A stretch of 64,000 nucleotides of DNA. It comes from RGIG8244 sp045639325. Its GTDB lineage: Bacteria > Verrucomicrobiota > Lentisphaeria > Victivallales > UBA1829. Of this stretch, positions 9,137 through 17,851 are shown one piece after another (the first letter of the stretch is position 1; the number at the start of each line of letters is the position of its first letter). Made by a program: the position numbers and the translations under genes. A model generated the notes under the pieces. That model did no database searches and was not told the DNA's origin. It worked only from the letters and a program-made list of their open reading frames with translations. Location: NCBI GenBank assembly GCA_045639325.1, contig JAZUCU010000022.1, positions 1 to 64,000 of the forward strand, written 5' to 3'.

Positions 9137-10273
9137 ATGAGACACAACAATAAAAAATCCGCCGCGAATCTTAACAATCATTTTTTACGGCTGTGTCTTG
9201 TACTTTCTGCTGTGGCAGGTACTCTGTTTTCTGCGGCATGTGCGGCGTTGCCCGTCGGAAATCAGAGTCAGCTTGAATTGATCGAAACGATCCGGAATCC
9301 CCGCAGAACCGACTTTGCGGCTGTGCTTGCGCGGACATCCGGCTTGAACTTTGTGGATGAATCCGGTAAAACCCCGTTGATGTATGCGGTGGAACGGAGC
9401 AATGCCGCTCAGATCAAAGCATTGATCAAACACGGAGCGGACCCTGCTATTCCCGATACAAAAGGTTATACCGCACTCCATTATGCCGCCGTGATGCCCG
9501 GCAGTGATTCCCTGAAAGCGATTCTGGAAACCGGTGCAAAGGCAGATGTTCCCGGCGGTGAGAGAATTCAGAAAAAAACACCGTTGATGGAAGCGGCACG
9601 TTTGGGCGAAGTCCGGAACGTCGAATTGCTGTTGAAACATGGGGCCGATCCGAAAATTTGTGATGCGCGTAAACGCACGCCTTTGATGTTTGCGGCTTCT
9701 GCTCCGAAATATTCCGCACGTATTGTGAAAATGCTGCTGGCGAAAGGTGCAGAACGTCTTAAGGCGGATGAGGACGGCAACACGGCATTGTTCATGGCAA
9801 TCAAGGCGAAAAATCAGGAGACTGCCCTGTATTTGTTGTCACTCTTCCCCAATTTCAACAAAAAAGATGCCAATGCACTGGTTGGTCTTGCGGCGATGAA
9901 ATATGCCATTGATGCCGGAAATCTGGAGCTTGTGAAAGCCATTCTGGCAAAAAGACTGCCCGTAAATATGGATTTGTCTGTGATTTATCGCTCTCTCCGG
10001 TTTGCAACGCTGGAAGGATGGTATGAAATCCTTGCGGAAAACGGTGTGATCGAAGATGGCAAGACACCTCTTTTCTGGGCCGCGGCGAAAGATCAGCTGG
10101 CAATCGTCAAATATCTTCTTGAAAACGGTGCCGATCCTGCGGCAAGAGACCATGCCGGTACTTCTCCGGAAGATTATGCACGTAAACGGGAAACCGTCCG
10201 TCTCATCAAAGATGCTGCAAAGAAGAAAAGAGAAGAACAGCTCCGTCAACTGGAAAAAAGAAGCCAAATTTAA
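9137..10273 (+). CDS. Exported ankyrin-repeat protein
   Basis: 378 residues. A signal-like segment lies at about 18-38 after a basic N-terminus, with a CAAL end that could be a signal peptidase site. From about residue 65 onward there are successive 33-residue ankyrin units marked by GKTPLMYA, GYTALHYAA, KTPLMEAARLG, RTPLMFAAS, GNTALFMAI and KTPLFWAAA, six to eight in all. Ankyrin arrays bind other proteins; the partner is not evident. It starts four bases after rlmN and ends fourteen before recO, so the three form one unit. The C-terminus is strongly basic. Confidence 0.85.
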   Translation: MRHNNKKSAANLNNHFLRLCLVLSAVAGTLFSAACAALPVGNQSQLELIETIRNPRRTDFAAVLARTSGLNFVDESGKTPLMYAVERSNAAQIKALIKHGADPAIPDTKGYTALHYAAVMPGSDSLKAILETGAKADVPGGERIQKKTPLMEAARLGEVRNVELLLKHGADPKICDARKRTPLMFAASAPKYSARIVKMLLAKGAERLKADEDGNTALFMAIKAKNQETALYLLSLFPNFNKKDANALVGLAAMKYAIDAGNLELVKAILAKRLPVNMDLSVIYRSLRFATLEGWYEILAENGVIEDGKTPLFWAAAKDQLAIVKYLLENGADPAARDHAGTSPEDYARKRETVRLIKDAAKKKREEQLRQLEKRSQI

Positions 10274-10287
10274 GCTGAGTCATTCCC

Positions 10288-10890
10288 ATGCCGGAGTCTA
10301 ATTGTATTCTGCTGCGTTTGACGCCATTCCGGGAAAACACGGTTATTGCCGCTTCCCTTTCCCCCACATTCGGCAGACTGGATCTGTTTCTCCCCGGTGT
10401 CAAAAAGACGGGTAAGAAACAGTTTCCATCGGTTGGGCTTTTCCGGGAGCTGTCTGTGGATTTCCGGCTCCCGAAAGACAGCTCCACCCTTTGCACGCCG
10501 CGAATGATCGACGTCGTCCGGATCCATGATTCGCTGGTGGAGAATACCCGGAATTATATGGCAGTCTGCTCCCTTGCGGCTTTCCTTTTACGCAATTCCC
10601 GTTTTATGGTGGAGCTGCCCCAGACCTATCAGGCGTTATCCGTTCTGCTGGAAAAATGTGCGGCGGCAAAGGATGATTTGACGTCCTTCTTTCCTTATGT
10701 GAAACTGGTTTTTCTCCATGAAAACGGCTTTGTTTCTGTCCCGCCTGAAAAACAGAAAACATTGGATGTGATTTTTGCTTTTGCCCTGGGTATGACCCCT
10801 GATCCGCCCGATTTCAGTACATCCTATTACGGCAGACTGGTGCAATGGATCGATGCCTTGGTTCATCTCCATTGCAATCAGGAAGTATAA
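10288..10890 (+). CDS. recO: RecO-like DNA repair/recombination mediator
   Basis: 200 residues. The first 80 residues fit the RecO OB-fold: ILLRLTPFRENTVIAASLSP, then GRLDLFLPGVKKTGKKQ, which corresponds to the family's G-K--xxxKGxRxxKS segment. The remainder is helical. RecO helps load RecA on SSB-coated single-stranded DNA in the RecF pathway. At 200 residues it is about 40 shorter than typical RecO and lacks a visible zinc-binding cysteine group, so the C-terminal domain appears trimmed. The ATG at 10288 has no strong ribosome binding site, which suggests coupling to the ankyrin gene. Confidence 0.7.
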   Translation: MPESNCILLRLTPFRENTVIAASLSPTFGRLDLFLPGVKKTGKKQFPSVGLFRELSVDFRLPKDSSTLCTPRMIDVVRIHDSLVENTRNYMAVCSLAAFLLRNSRFMVELPQTYQALSVLLEKCAAAKDDLTSFFPYVKLVFLHENGFVSVPPEKQKTLDVIFAFALGMTPDPPDFSTSYYGRLVQWIDALVHLHCNQEV

Positions 10891-10903
10891 TCGGGATAAA
10901 TTC

Positions 10904-10931
10904 TTGACTTTTCTTAAATATGTGATATATT
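10904..10931 (+). promoter_or_regulatory. Promoter of the CBM9/glycosidase-like gene
   Basis: TTGACT at 10904-10909 and TATATT at 10926-10931 with a 16-base spacer. Transcription should begin near 10938, immediately before the 17-base operator candidate at 10941-10957. Confidence 0.65.
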
Positions 10932-10940
10932 ACTCTGCAC

Positions 10941-10957
10941 TGACTATGCACTAATCA
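10941..10957 (+). promoter_or_regulatory. Operator candidate, copy 1
   Basis: TGACTATGCACTAATCA, an imperfect palindrome just downstream of the predicted transcription start. It matches 14 of 17 positions of a site placed in the same way ahead of the minus-strand pseudopilin gene (15920-15936). The outer pair at positions 2 and 16 changes together between the copies, which keeps the symmetry. A repressor bound here would block elongation or promoter escape. The regulator is not identified. Confidence 0.4.
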
Positions 10958-10989
10958 ATAATTTAAAATACCACGGAAAGGACATTATC

Positions 10990-13900
10990 ATGCGTAAAAT
11001 ATTTACGTGTTCTCTTCTCTGTCTGCTGACTGCCGTTCTGGCTGCTGCGGATACTTTTTCACCGAAAAAGACAAGCGTTGCTGCCGCTTATGCAAAGAAA
11101 GCTCCGGCAGTTGATGGCATTATCGGGGAAAATGAATATGCTGGCGGCTTCCAGCAATTCGGTTTTCTGAAACACAACAGCGGGTATTTGTCATCCCGCC
11201 AGGGAACTTTTTACGCTGCTTTGACAAAGGATTATCTTTATTTGGCCTGTCGGAGTGAAGTACCTGACGCCGATTCCAAAGTCAAATTGAAAAAACGGTA
11301 TAAAAAGCGTGACAGTGCGATTTTCCTTGATGACTCCGTGGAATTCCTCATCATGCCTCCCAATGGCGGCGCATTGTATCACATGATCATCAACCCTGCG
11401 GATAAGACTTATGATGTGCAATATCCGGTGGTCAACGGCGGCGTCAGCGTCCGTGTCAGAAAAGATTGGAATCCTGCCGTTGTTGCAAAGTCCAAAATTA
11501 CCGGTAAATATTGGGACTTGGAAGTCCGTATCCCCTTGAAAGATATGGATATGAAAAAGCCGGTCAAAGACGGTGCTTCCTGGCTGTTCCAGTTCGCCCG
11601 CAGCTGGAGATTTCCGTCTCAGCAGTGTGCGTTCAATCAGGTCGGCGTCTTTGCCAATCCGGATGAAATGACCCCTGTCCGTTTCTACAAAAATACGCCG
11701 GTTGTCCGCTTTACCGGACTTGGTGAGGATTACGCAAAAGGTCAGAATCAGATTACATTCGTGGTGGATAATCCGACGAATAAAGCGCATCGAATCAGCT
11801 GCCGTGTTGCCGTGACATCAGAAGCTGCGCCGCGTCAGGTGGAACGTGAATTCACTGTTCAGCCCGGCAAGCGGGAAAAAGTGGAACTGAATTATACGGA
11901 ACGTTCCAAAGTGACCAATGACATCCGGATCCTTTTCACCGATGCTGACAAAGGAAATATTCTGCTCAAACGTAATTTCTCCTGGAGTTATCCGATTGAA
12001 AAACGCTGGATCGCGCCCGATGTCCGTGTCGGCGTCCAGTTGGAATTCGGAGTCTATCCTTATCATAATAAAGTATGCGTCCGCCTGGGCAATCAGGGGA
12101 ACCCGCTGCATCTTGCAAAAGTTGCTTCCGCCCGGATGTATCTGACCGATGCCAAAGGTGCGATGAAAGGTAACGCTGTCACCCCGGTGAAAGTGGAAGG
12201 TGCCGGTTTTACAGCGGAACTGCCTTTGAACCTTACGGCGAAAGGCGATTATTATATTGTTGCAGAAGTGAAAGGCAAAGATGGCAAAGTTCAGACTTAC
12301 AAAGAAAAATTCAAGTTTGAACGTTTTGCCTGGGAACACAATCAGATCGGTCTCGACCGTATTGTGGTCAAGCCCTATACCAATCTGATTTACAAAGGCA
12401 ATTCTGTCAAAACATTGATGGCGGAATATACCTTGAACAACGGCTTTTTCTCTGCTGTTTCTGCTGGCAAGGCGGGCAAACTTCTTGCCGCCCCTGTGAC
12501 GCTCAAAATCAACGGAAAAACTCCGGTTCAGCAGTCCGAAAAATGGATTGAAAAATCCAACGATCTGGGTATTCATGAAACTGCTCTCAAACTGGATGAT
12601 TTGCAGTTGAAAGTCCGCAACGAGCTGGAATTCGATAACTTTGTGAAGACCACTGTCACATTCACTCCGGAAAAGGCTTACAAGTTCCGTAATATGACAT
12701 TGGAAATTCCGCTGAATACGGCATTTGCCCGTCAGATCCACTCCACCTGCAATACCATGAAATACAACATTGCCGCAACCTTGCCCGATAAGGACGGCGA
12801 ATTGTGGAACAGCAAGCAGGGTAAAATCCATACCGCCGTTTCCAATGCGTTCCGCCCCTATATCTGGCTGGGCAATATGGCGGAAGGTCTTTCCTTCTTT
12901 ACGGAAAGCGATAAAGACTGGAGCCGGAAAGATAATACCCCCATGGCATCCGTTGTGCGGAAAGGCAATGTGACTTACCTGCGTATTTACCTGATGAATC
13001 AGCCCTGTGTACGCAGCAAACCCTTTACTTTGACTTTCGGCTTCCAGGCATCTCCCTGTCGCCCGAAACTCAATGCGGGACGTCAATTGACGGAACGTTT
13101 CTCCGCTCCCAACTCTCTGACTATGTCTCTCCTTGCGGGCGGCGGCTGCTGGGCATGCAACGGTTACGACTTCTGGCCGATGAATCGCGATTATTCCTTC
13201 CTGAATTATCTGGATATGGCACAGAAAGGCAAACTGACCAAAGAGCAGCAGGCAAAGATTGCGCAGGATCATGTCAAAAAGCATTTCACTTCCTTCCCGA
13301 AAGACCGTCAGGCATTCTTCCAGCGGCATTTCGACCGCGGCTTTGCCTATGCCCGCTCCAGCAAACTTCTTGTGCCGTACCTCAATCCCCGTGCAACTCA
13401 CCTGCGGTGGCCCGAATATCAGGTCTTCATGGATGAATGGTTCTGCTCCGAATACCGGGCGAATAATGAAGACGACTACAATAATACGCCCACAAAGAGT
13501 TATCAGGACTTCCTCCTTGCCTGTTGCGAAAAACTCGTGGATGAAGGTCTGGACGGCATTTATTATGACAACATCCGCGACTGGCACAACCCCAATCAGG
13601 TTGTCGGCCCTGCATACACCATGAAAAACGGTAAAGTACAGCCCTATTTTGACATCTTTGATATGCGTGCGCTGATTAAGCGTACCGCCATCATGCTGAG
13701 CAAAAAAGGTCATACCATTTTCGATGGCAGACCGATGCTGGTTCTCCACATGACCAATACCAACCTTCTGCCGTTCACCAGTCTCGGCTCCGTCTGCCTT
13801 GACCTGGAAGATAAATACGGCAGCATGGATTTCCAGGAACGTTTCACAGAAGATTATCTGACCATCTGCACCAGTGGGCTCCAGTCCGGTGCCATTCCGG

Positions 13901-14319
13901 AAGTCCTTGTACAGATCACTGGGAAAAAGATGGCTGATGTCACCCGTACCTTCCTGGCAGTCACCATGGCATTCGATCTCCCGATGGTGCTCAATGCCGG
14001 CGGCGTGACCAATGTCTGGTTTGTTACATGGCGTAAACTGAAAAACTTCGGTTACGGCACGGATAAAGTGAAAACCTTCCCGTCTTATCAGCCGTCCGGA
14101 TTTGTCACAACCGATGCGCCGAAAGTGCGTATTACGGAATACCGCCATGCGAATGGGGAAACCGTTCTTGCAGTCTGCAGTTTCGGCTATGCAGGAAAAG
14201 TCACGCTCAAGTTCAACAACGCAGTCAAAGAAATCGTGGATTATGAAAATAACAAAGTCCTCAGCAAGCCGGTCATCGACTTGAAAAAGAACGATTTCAG
14301 ATTGATCAAAGTAAAATAA
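10990..14319 (+). CDS. Large secreted protein: CBM9-like domain plus GH-like (DUF6067-type) barrel
   Basis: 1109 residues with a signal peptide (1-20, cleavage after AAA). Residues about 33-215 form a CBM9/DOMON-like sugar-binding domain opening with APAVDGIIGENEY. The middle (about 220-480) looks like Ig-type beta-sandwiches. From about 480 the protein resembles DUF6067 glycoside-hydrolase-like proteins, with a barrel-like part at about 720-1020 that includes LDGIYYDNIRDWHNP, where the paired acidic residues could be catalytic. The extreme C-terminus is a small beta domain. It is the first gene of a two-gene unit with the LamG protein and has its own promoter and operator candidate. Substrate unknown. 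Confidence 0.75.
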   Translation: MRKIFTCSLLCLLTAVLAAADTFSPKKTSVAAAYAKKAPAVDGIIGENEYAGGFQQFGFLKHNSGYLSSRQGTFYAALTKDYLYLACRSEVPDADSKVKLKKRYKKRDSAIFLDDSVEFLIMPPNGGALYHMIINPADKTYDVQYPVVNGGVSVRVRKDWNPAVVAKSKITGKYWDLEVRIPLKDMDMKKPVKDGASWLFQFARSWRFPSQQCAFNQVGVFANPDEMTPVRFYKNTPVVRFTGLGEDYAKGQNQITFVVDNPTNKAHRISCRVAVTSEAAPRQVEREFTVQPGKREKVELNYTERSKVTNDIRILFTDADKGNILLKRNFSWSYPIEKRWIAPDVRVGVQLEFGVYPYHNKVCVRLGNQGNPLHLAKVASARMYLTDAKGAMKGNAVTPVKVEGAGFTAELPLNLTAKGDYYIVAEVKGKDGKVQTYKEKFKFERFAWEHNQIGLDRIVVKPYTNLIYKGNSVKTLMAEYTLNNGFFSAVSAGKAGKLLAAPVTLKINGKTPVQQSEKWIEKSNDLGIHETALKLDDLQLKVRNELEFDNFVKTTVTFTPEKAYKFRNMTLEIPLNTAFARQIHSTCNTMKYNIAATLPDKDGELWNSKQGKIHTAVSNAFRPYIWLGNMAEGLSFFTESDKDWSRKDNTPMASVVRKGNVTYLRIYLMNQPCVRSKPFTLTFGFQASPCRPKLNAGRQLTERFSAPNSLTMSLLAGGGCWACNGYDFWPMNRDYSFLNYLDMAQKGKLTKEQQAKIAQDHVKKHFTSFPKDRQAFFQRHFDRGFAYARSSKLLVPYLNPRATHLRWPEYQVFMDEWFCSEYRANNEDDYNNTPTKSYQDFLLACCEKLVDEGLDGIYYDNIRDWHNPNQVVGPAYTMKNGKVQPYFDIFDMRALIKRTAIMLSKKGHTIFDGRPMLVLHMTNTNLLPFTSLGSVCLDLEDKYGSMDFQERFTEDYLTICTSGLQSGAIPEVLVQITGKKMADVTRTFLAVTMAFDLPMVLNAGGVTNVWFVTWRKLKNFGYGTDKVKTFPSYQPSGFVTTDAPKVRITEYRHANGETVLAVCSFGYAGKVTLKFNNAVKEIVDYENNKVLSKPVIDLKKNDFRLIKVK

Positions 14320-14338
14320 GGAAAGTGAGATATAACCT

Positions 14339-15088
14339 ATGAAAAAACTTTTTGCAGCAATAATCCTTTCTGGTATCGCAGCGGTACTCTCCGCCGGCAG
14401 CCCCCTCTTTGAAAAAGATGTGGTGTTCCATATTTCTTTTGATGATGAAACGGTGGAAGCCGATATTACCGAAGGCTCTGAAAAACCGCAGACGAAATTC
14501 GGGAAAGTCTCTTTTGCCGACGGCATTTCCGGAAAAGCTCTCCGTTGCGGAAAAGGCGGCGCAAAGGTCCGGTATAACCGGGTGGATAATTTGAATTTCG
14601 ACCGCCCCGGTACCATTGTATTCTTCTACAAAGGTGTGGGTTGGAAAACATTTGGCAAAGGTTCCCGCGTCCTTTTCTGGGCAATCGAATCTTCCGCCGG
14701 ATATATCGGTCAGCAGCTTGCCAACGACCCGAAAACATTGTGTCCCTGTCAGCGTCAGCTTTTCACCATGTATCTTTACGGGAAAAAGATTCCGAACAAG
14801 AGTTTTTACACCAAACTTCCCGGTGGCGAAGCCGGCTGTGAAAAATGGCACATGCTGGCGTTCTCCTGGGCACCGGGTCAGATTCGCGTGAACGCGGATA
14901 ATGAACCGGGCAAGACTTATCCGCTGCCTTTTGATGTGACCGATAAGGATTTTCCGAATCAGACATTCTCCATTGGCAACAGTTCCGACTGGCCTTATCT
15001 GCTGGATGAATTCACCATTTACAATCGTCGTCTTTCCGATGCGGAATTGCTGGATATCTACAACAAAACCATGGGCGTGAAAAAATAA
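14339..15088 (+). CDS. Secreted LamG/concanavalin A-like lectin-domain protein
   Basis: 249 residues with a signal peptide (MKKLFAAIILSGIAAVLSAG). The rest is one concanavalin A-like jelly roll: it opens with VVFHISFDDETVEADI, has GISGKALRCG at about 65, and ends with FTIYNRRLSDAELLDIYN, the standard close of LamG-like domains. It probably binds a glycan or a protein outside the cell. It follows the previous gene by 19 bases and is closed by the terminator at 15116-15152. Confidence 0.8.
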   Translation: MKKLFAAIILSGIAAVLSAGSPLFEKDVVFHISFDDETVEADITEGSEKPQTKFGKVSFADGISGKALRCGKGGAKVRYNRVDNLNFDRPGTIVFFYKGVGWKTFGKGSRVLFWAIESSAGYIGQQLANDPKTLCPCQRQLFTMYLYGKKIPNKSFYTKLPGGEAGCEKWHMLAFSWAPGQIRVNADNEPGKTYPLPFDVTDKDFPNQTFSIGNSSDWPYLLDEFTIYNRRLSDAELLDIYNKTMGVKK

Positions 15089-15115
15089 TTCACACTCCTG
15101 CGGAACGGCAAGAAA

Positions 15116-15152
15116 AAGCCCCGGTATGCGTCTGAAACGTATACCGGGGCTT
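15116..15152. terminator. Bidirectional intrinsic terminator
   Basis: A perfect 12-base-pair stem (AAGCCCCGGTAT at 15116-15127 with ATACCGGGGCTT at 15141-15152) around a 13-base loop, lying between the ends of two convergent genes. A-run on the left side and TT on the right are short, so termination is likely but not ideal on the plus strand. Confidence 0.7.
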
Positions 15153-15172
15153 ATGCTTTTCTGTGAAACGGA

Positions 15173-15892
15173 TTATTTCTTACCGCCGTACCAGAAGAAG
15201 GAAGGCGGACTGCTGTCTTTGTTATCGACCTGATTCAATGTCCATGCTTCCACATGGCAATCAAAGAACATGGTATTGAAGAATTTATTGTTATGACGGG
15301 GATCAAACCAGGCGGCACTGCTGGCGGCAGGCTGTTTGTTGTAAAGGTTGTAAGCAACGTTATAACCGGTGGGGTTGGCATGGTTCGGAGGATTCCTTGT
15401 TTCGGTCAGATAAAAGCATCTTGACGGGGTGGAAATTTCTGCGAATTTCTTTGTGCTTGCCCATGTGGCTTCTGTAGTGATGAGCTTTGATTTCATTGTG
15501 TTTGCGGCATAGGAATACGGAGCCATGTCTTCGTTGGAGAATTTTTCCTTCGGGACGCGGGGGCACATGTAAGGACGCATGTGACGGCTGCCGTCCATGA
15601 GGATTGCCGGATAACTGATTTTCAGATCAGCCAGAACCTGCATCCAGTATTTTGATTTGTAAGGACCGGCATAGTTACCGCTTCCGAAGTGGATCGGCAT
15701 GATATAGTCGTTATAAGAATCTGCGTACATGCGTACAGACACAGCGGCAGTTTTCAGATTGTTTTTACAGGCGGAATCTTTACTGGTTTCTTTTACTTTG
15801 CCCAGAGCCGGGAGAAGCATGGCTGCGAGGATGGCAATAATTGCAATAACGACCAGCAATTCGATCAGTGTGAATGGAGTTTTGTGTTTCAT
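15173..15892 (-). CDS. Pseudopilin-like protein with prepilin N-terminal methylation motif
   Basis: 239 residues. Leader MKHKTP, then FTLIELLVVIAIIAILAAML: a classical type IV prepilin / type II pseudopilin cleavage site with Glu at +5 and a hydrophobic helix, followed by PALGKVKETSKDSACKNNLK. The C-terminal part carries FFDCHVEAWTL, like the H-X9-DG region of planctomycete and lentisphaeral pseudopilin-like proteins. It should be processed by a prepilin peptidase at the inner membrane. Genomes of this group encode large numbers of such single pseudopilins and their role is not established. It is a single-gene unit with its own promoter and operator candidate. Confidence 0.9.
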   Translation of the reverse strand: MKHKTPFTLIELLVVIAIIAILAAMLLPALGKVKETSKDSACKNNLKTAAVSVRMYADSYNDYIMPIHFGSGNYAGPYKSKYWMQVLADLKISYPAILMDGSRHMRPYMCPRVPKEKFSNEDMAPYSYAANTMKSKLITTEATWASTKKFAEISTPSRCFYLTETRNPPNHANPTGYNVAYNLYNKQPAASSAAWFDPRHNNKFFNTMFFDCHVEAWTLNQVDNKDSSPPSFFWYGGKK

Positions 15893-15919
15893 AGTTATCG
15901 CTTTCTATTGGTTTAATTT

Positions 15920-15936
15920 TAATTAGTGCACAGTTA
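15920..15936 (-). promoter_or_regulatory. Operator candidate, copy 2
   Basis: On the minus strand this reads TAACTGTGCACTAATTA, 14 of 17 identical to the site at 10941-10957, and lies about 12 bases after the predicted start of transcription of the pseudopilin gene. Confidence 0.4.
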
Positions 15937-15954
15937 GTTCAATAACAGACGCAT

Positions 15955-15982
15955 AATATACACCATATTTTAGAAATGTCAA
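15955..15982 (-). promoter_or_regulatory. Promoter of the pseudopilin gene
   Basis: On the minus strand TTGACA (15982-15977), 16 bases, then TATATT (15960-15955), preceded by TG. This is the best -35 match to consensus in the window. Confidence 0.7.
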
Positions 15983-15985
15983 GAT

Positions 15986-17833
15986 TTATTTCTTTGAAAA
16001 TAAAACAATCATGCTGTCTTTGGTAATCGGTTTGATTGTGCAGAATCCCTGTTGCGCAAGAGCAAAAAAGGCGTTCCGTACCGGCTGATACTGCTTGAGC
16101 ATTTCCGGCAGAAGGTCCGGATTATTTACCGGCAAACGCAAATAAACAGTCCGGATATCATGGTTCCGGATTTCCTGCAAAACGGCTTCCGGAGTGAATT
16201 GCAGATCCCGGAAATATTTTCCCTGAAAGAGCGGCGTACCGATTTCCGTTCCGGCGGGCAGGTACAGGGTGCGTTCTTCAAAGAGGAGCAGGATTTTACC
16301 ATTGTTTGCGACAGCTTTCAGCCATTCACAGGCGGGGAGATAATCGTCACCCGTTCTGCCGTACAAAAGATCCAGTTCCGATTGTTTTGTCCCGATTGTG
16401 AGCTGCTTCCAATTCAGTGTGCAGCTGCGGAGAATCTTTCCGGAAGCGTGAAGATTGAAACCGATTCCGGCAATCAGAATCAGATAAAATACGGTTCGCT
16501 GTTTTTTTGTAAGGAAGCGCAGGGCATGGCAGAACACAAAAATGGTCAGCACCGGCAGAATCAGCAGAAAACGTGCCTGCGGGGAGGTCAGAAGCCACAC
16601 GAGATAGAACAGGGCAGGCAGACTGTACAAGACTGCAATGTTCTTATATTTCTTCTTCCGTACCAGCAGGAACAGATAATAGAAAAATGGAAGTCCGAGA
16701 AGCAGAAAAGTCAACCCGTATGACCCGTCGAACAATTTTTCTCTGCCGGGCAGTGAAAGATCCCGGAAAGAATAAATCAGGCTTTTCAGCGGATTGTCAT
16801 ACCCGAACCGGTCAAGGCCCAACGCATGGTGAAAGTCGGACATCCGCCCTTGTGCAGGGGCAAAATAACGGCAGAGATAGGGGTAGCATGGATTTCCGGT
16901 CGCGATCCACGGGCGCAGGTAAAAACATAAGGCGAAAAGACCAGCTGACGGGAGAACCGTCATACAGAAAATCTTCCGTTTCTCCGCCGGAATTTTTATA
17001 AAACAGGCGGCGAGCAAACAGAATGCAGAGAGGCATCCGGTGAGTTTGACTGCTGTCATAGCGGCGGCAAATATTCCGCAAAGCAGGAATGTTGCGGCAG
17101 AAAACGGCTTCTGATTCCGCAACAACAGTAAACCGGCAGTCAGATTCAAAGCAATAAAGACTTCGGCATAAACATCCCGGAATCCGGCAAGGACAATGGG
17201 GGCAGTCATGAATGAGAGAAGAATCAGAATCCGTCCGGTGTGGGGAACACCTTTTGTCAGACGCATCAACCCGGCGAGAAACACTGCCTGACAAATTCCG
17301 TAAAAGAGTTTGACCGCCAATGTGCCGCCATCGGAAAGCAGCGGTACATACAGAATTTGCGGCAGGGAGGGGAATCCGGAATAAGGCAGATCGGTCATAA
17401 CGGGTAATGCGCCGAGTCTCATCCACCGTAACGGCACCGCCAGCTGATAGACACATTCATCCCACGCCTGTGCCTGTGCCGTGAAAAAGGTGCCCAGGAA
17501 AAGGAAAAACATTCCGGGCACGATCCAGGCTTTCCAATCCCGTTCCAAACGGAATATCGGGACTCTTGCATAACAAAGTGCGGCGATGGTCAGAACCGCC
17601 AGAATCCCTTGGGAAACGGCAAGGATTTTCCCGCCCGGAAAGAGAGACAACATTGCCAGCAGCAGCAATGCAATGACATCGATCCCCAACACAAAAGCGC
17701 ATAAATGATCCGCACGGAGTTTCAGCAATTTCATGATTGCTCTGCCGAGACTCCATGCGGCGATGACCATGGCAAAAGCGGCGGAAATGGTAAAACCGCC
17801 GCCGTTGCCGATTGTATTCAGGATTTCAGTCAT
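15986..17833 (-). CDS. Polytopic GT-C type membrane glycosyltransferase-like protein
   Basis: 615 residues with about twelve transmembrane helices. A first extracytoplasmic loop carries QAWDECVYQLAVPLRW (Trp124-Asp125-Glu126), the position where GT-C enzymes hold their catalytic acid. The C-terminal 120 residues are soluble. Membership in the GT39/GT83-like superfamily is inferred from topology and this motif; no specific subfamily is recognised. Last gene of the minus-strand run that begins with the AraC regulator, 18 bases behind the M55 peptidase. Confidence 0.65.
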   Translation of the reverse strand: MTEILNTIGNGGGFTISAAFAMVIAAWSLGRAIMKLLKLRADHLCAFVLGIDVIALLLLAMLSLFPGGKILAVSQGILAVLTIAALCYARVPIFRLERDWKAWIVPGMFFLFLGTFFTAQAQAWDECVYQLAVPLRWMRLGALPVMTDLPYSGFPSLPQILYVPLLSDGGTLAVKLFYGICQAVFLAGLMRLTKGVPHTGRILILLSFMTAPIVLAGFRDVYAEVFIALNLTAGLLLLRNQKPFSAATFLLCGIFAAAMTAVKLTGCLSAFCLLAACFIKIPAEKRKIFCMTVLPSAGLFALCFYLRPWIATGNPCYPYLCRYFAPAQGRMSDFHHALGLDRFGYDNPLKSLIYSFRDLSLPGREKLFDGSYGLTFLLLGLPFFYYLFLLVRKKKYKNIAVLYSLPALFYLVWLLTSPQARFLLILPVLTIFVFCHALRFLTKKQRTVFYLILIAGIGFNLHASGKILRSCTLNWKQLTIGTKQSELDLLYGRTGDDYLPACEWLKAVANNGKILLLFEERTLYLPAGTEIGTPLFQGKYFRDLQFTPEAVLQEIRNHDIRTVYLRLPVNNPDLLPEMLKQYQPVRNAFFALAQQGFCTIKPITKDSMIVLFSKK

Positions 17834-17851
17834 GTGTTTTCTGTGAGAAGA

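Noticed and set aside
11818..14616. 932-codon open frame on the minus strand
   Set aside because: It lies entirely opposite the secreted CBM9/glycosidase-like gene and the start of the LamG gene, has no ribosome binding site or family motif, and its composition is that of antisense translation. The coding strand rarely uses TTA, CTA or TCA, which keeps the opposite frame open.
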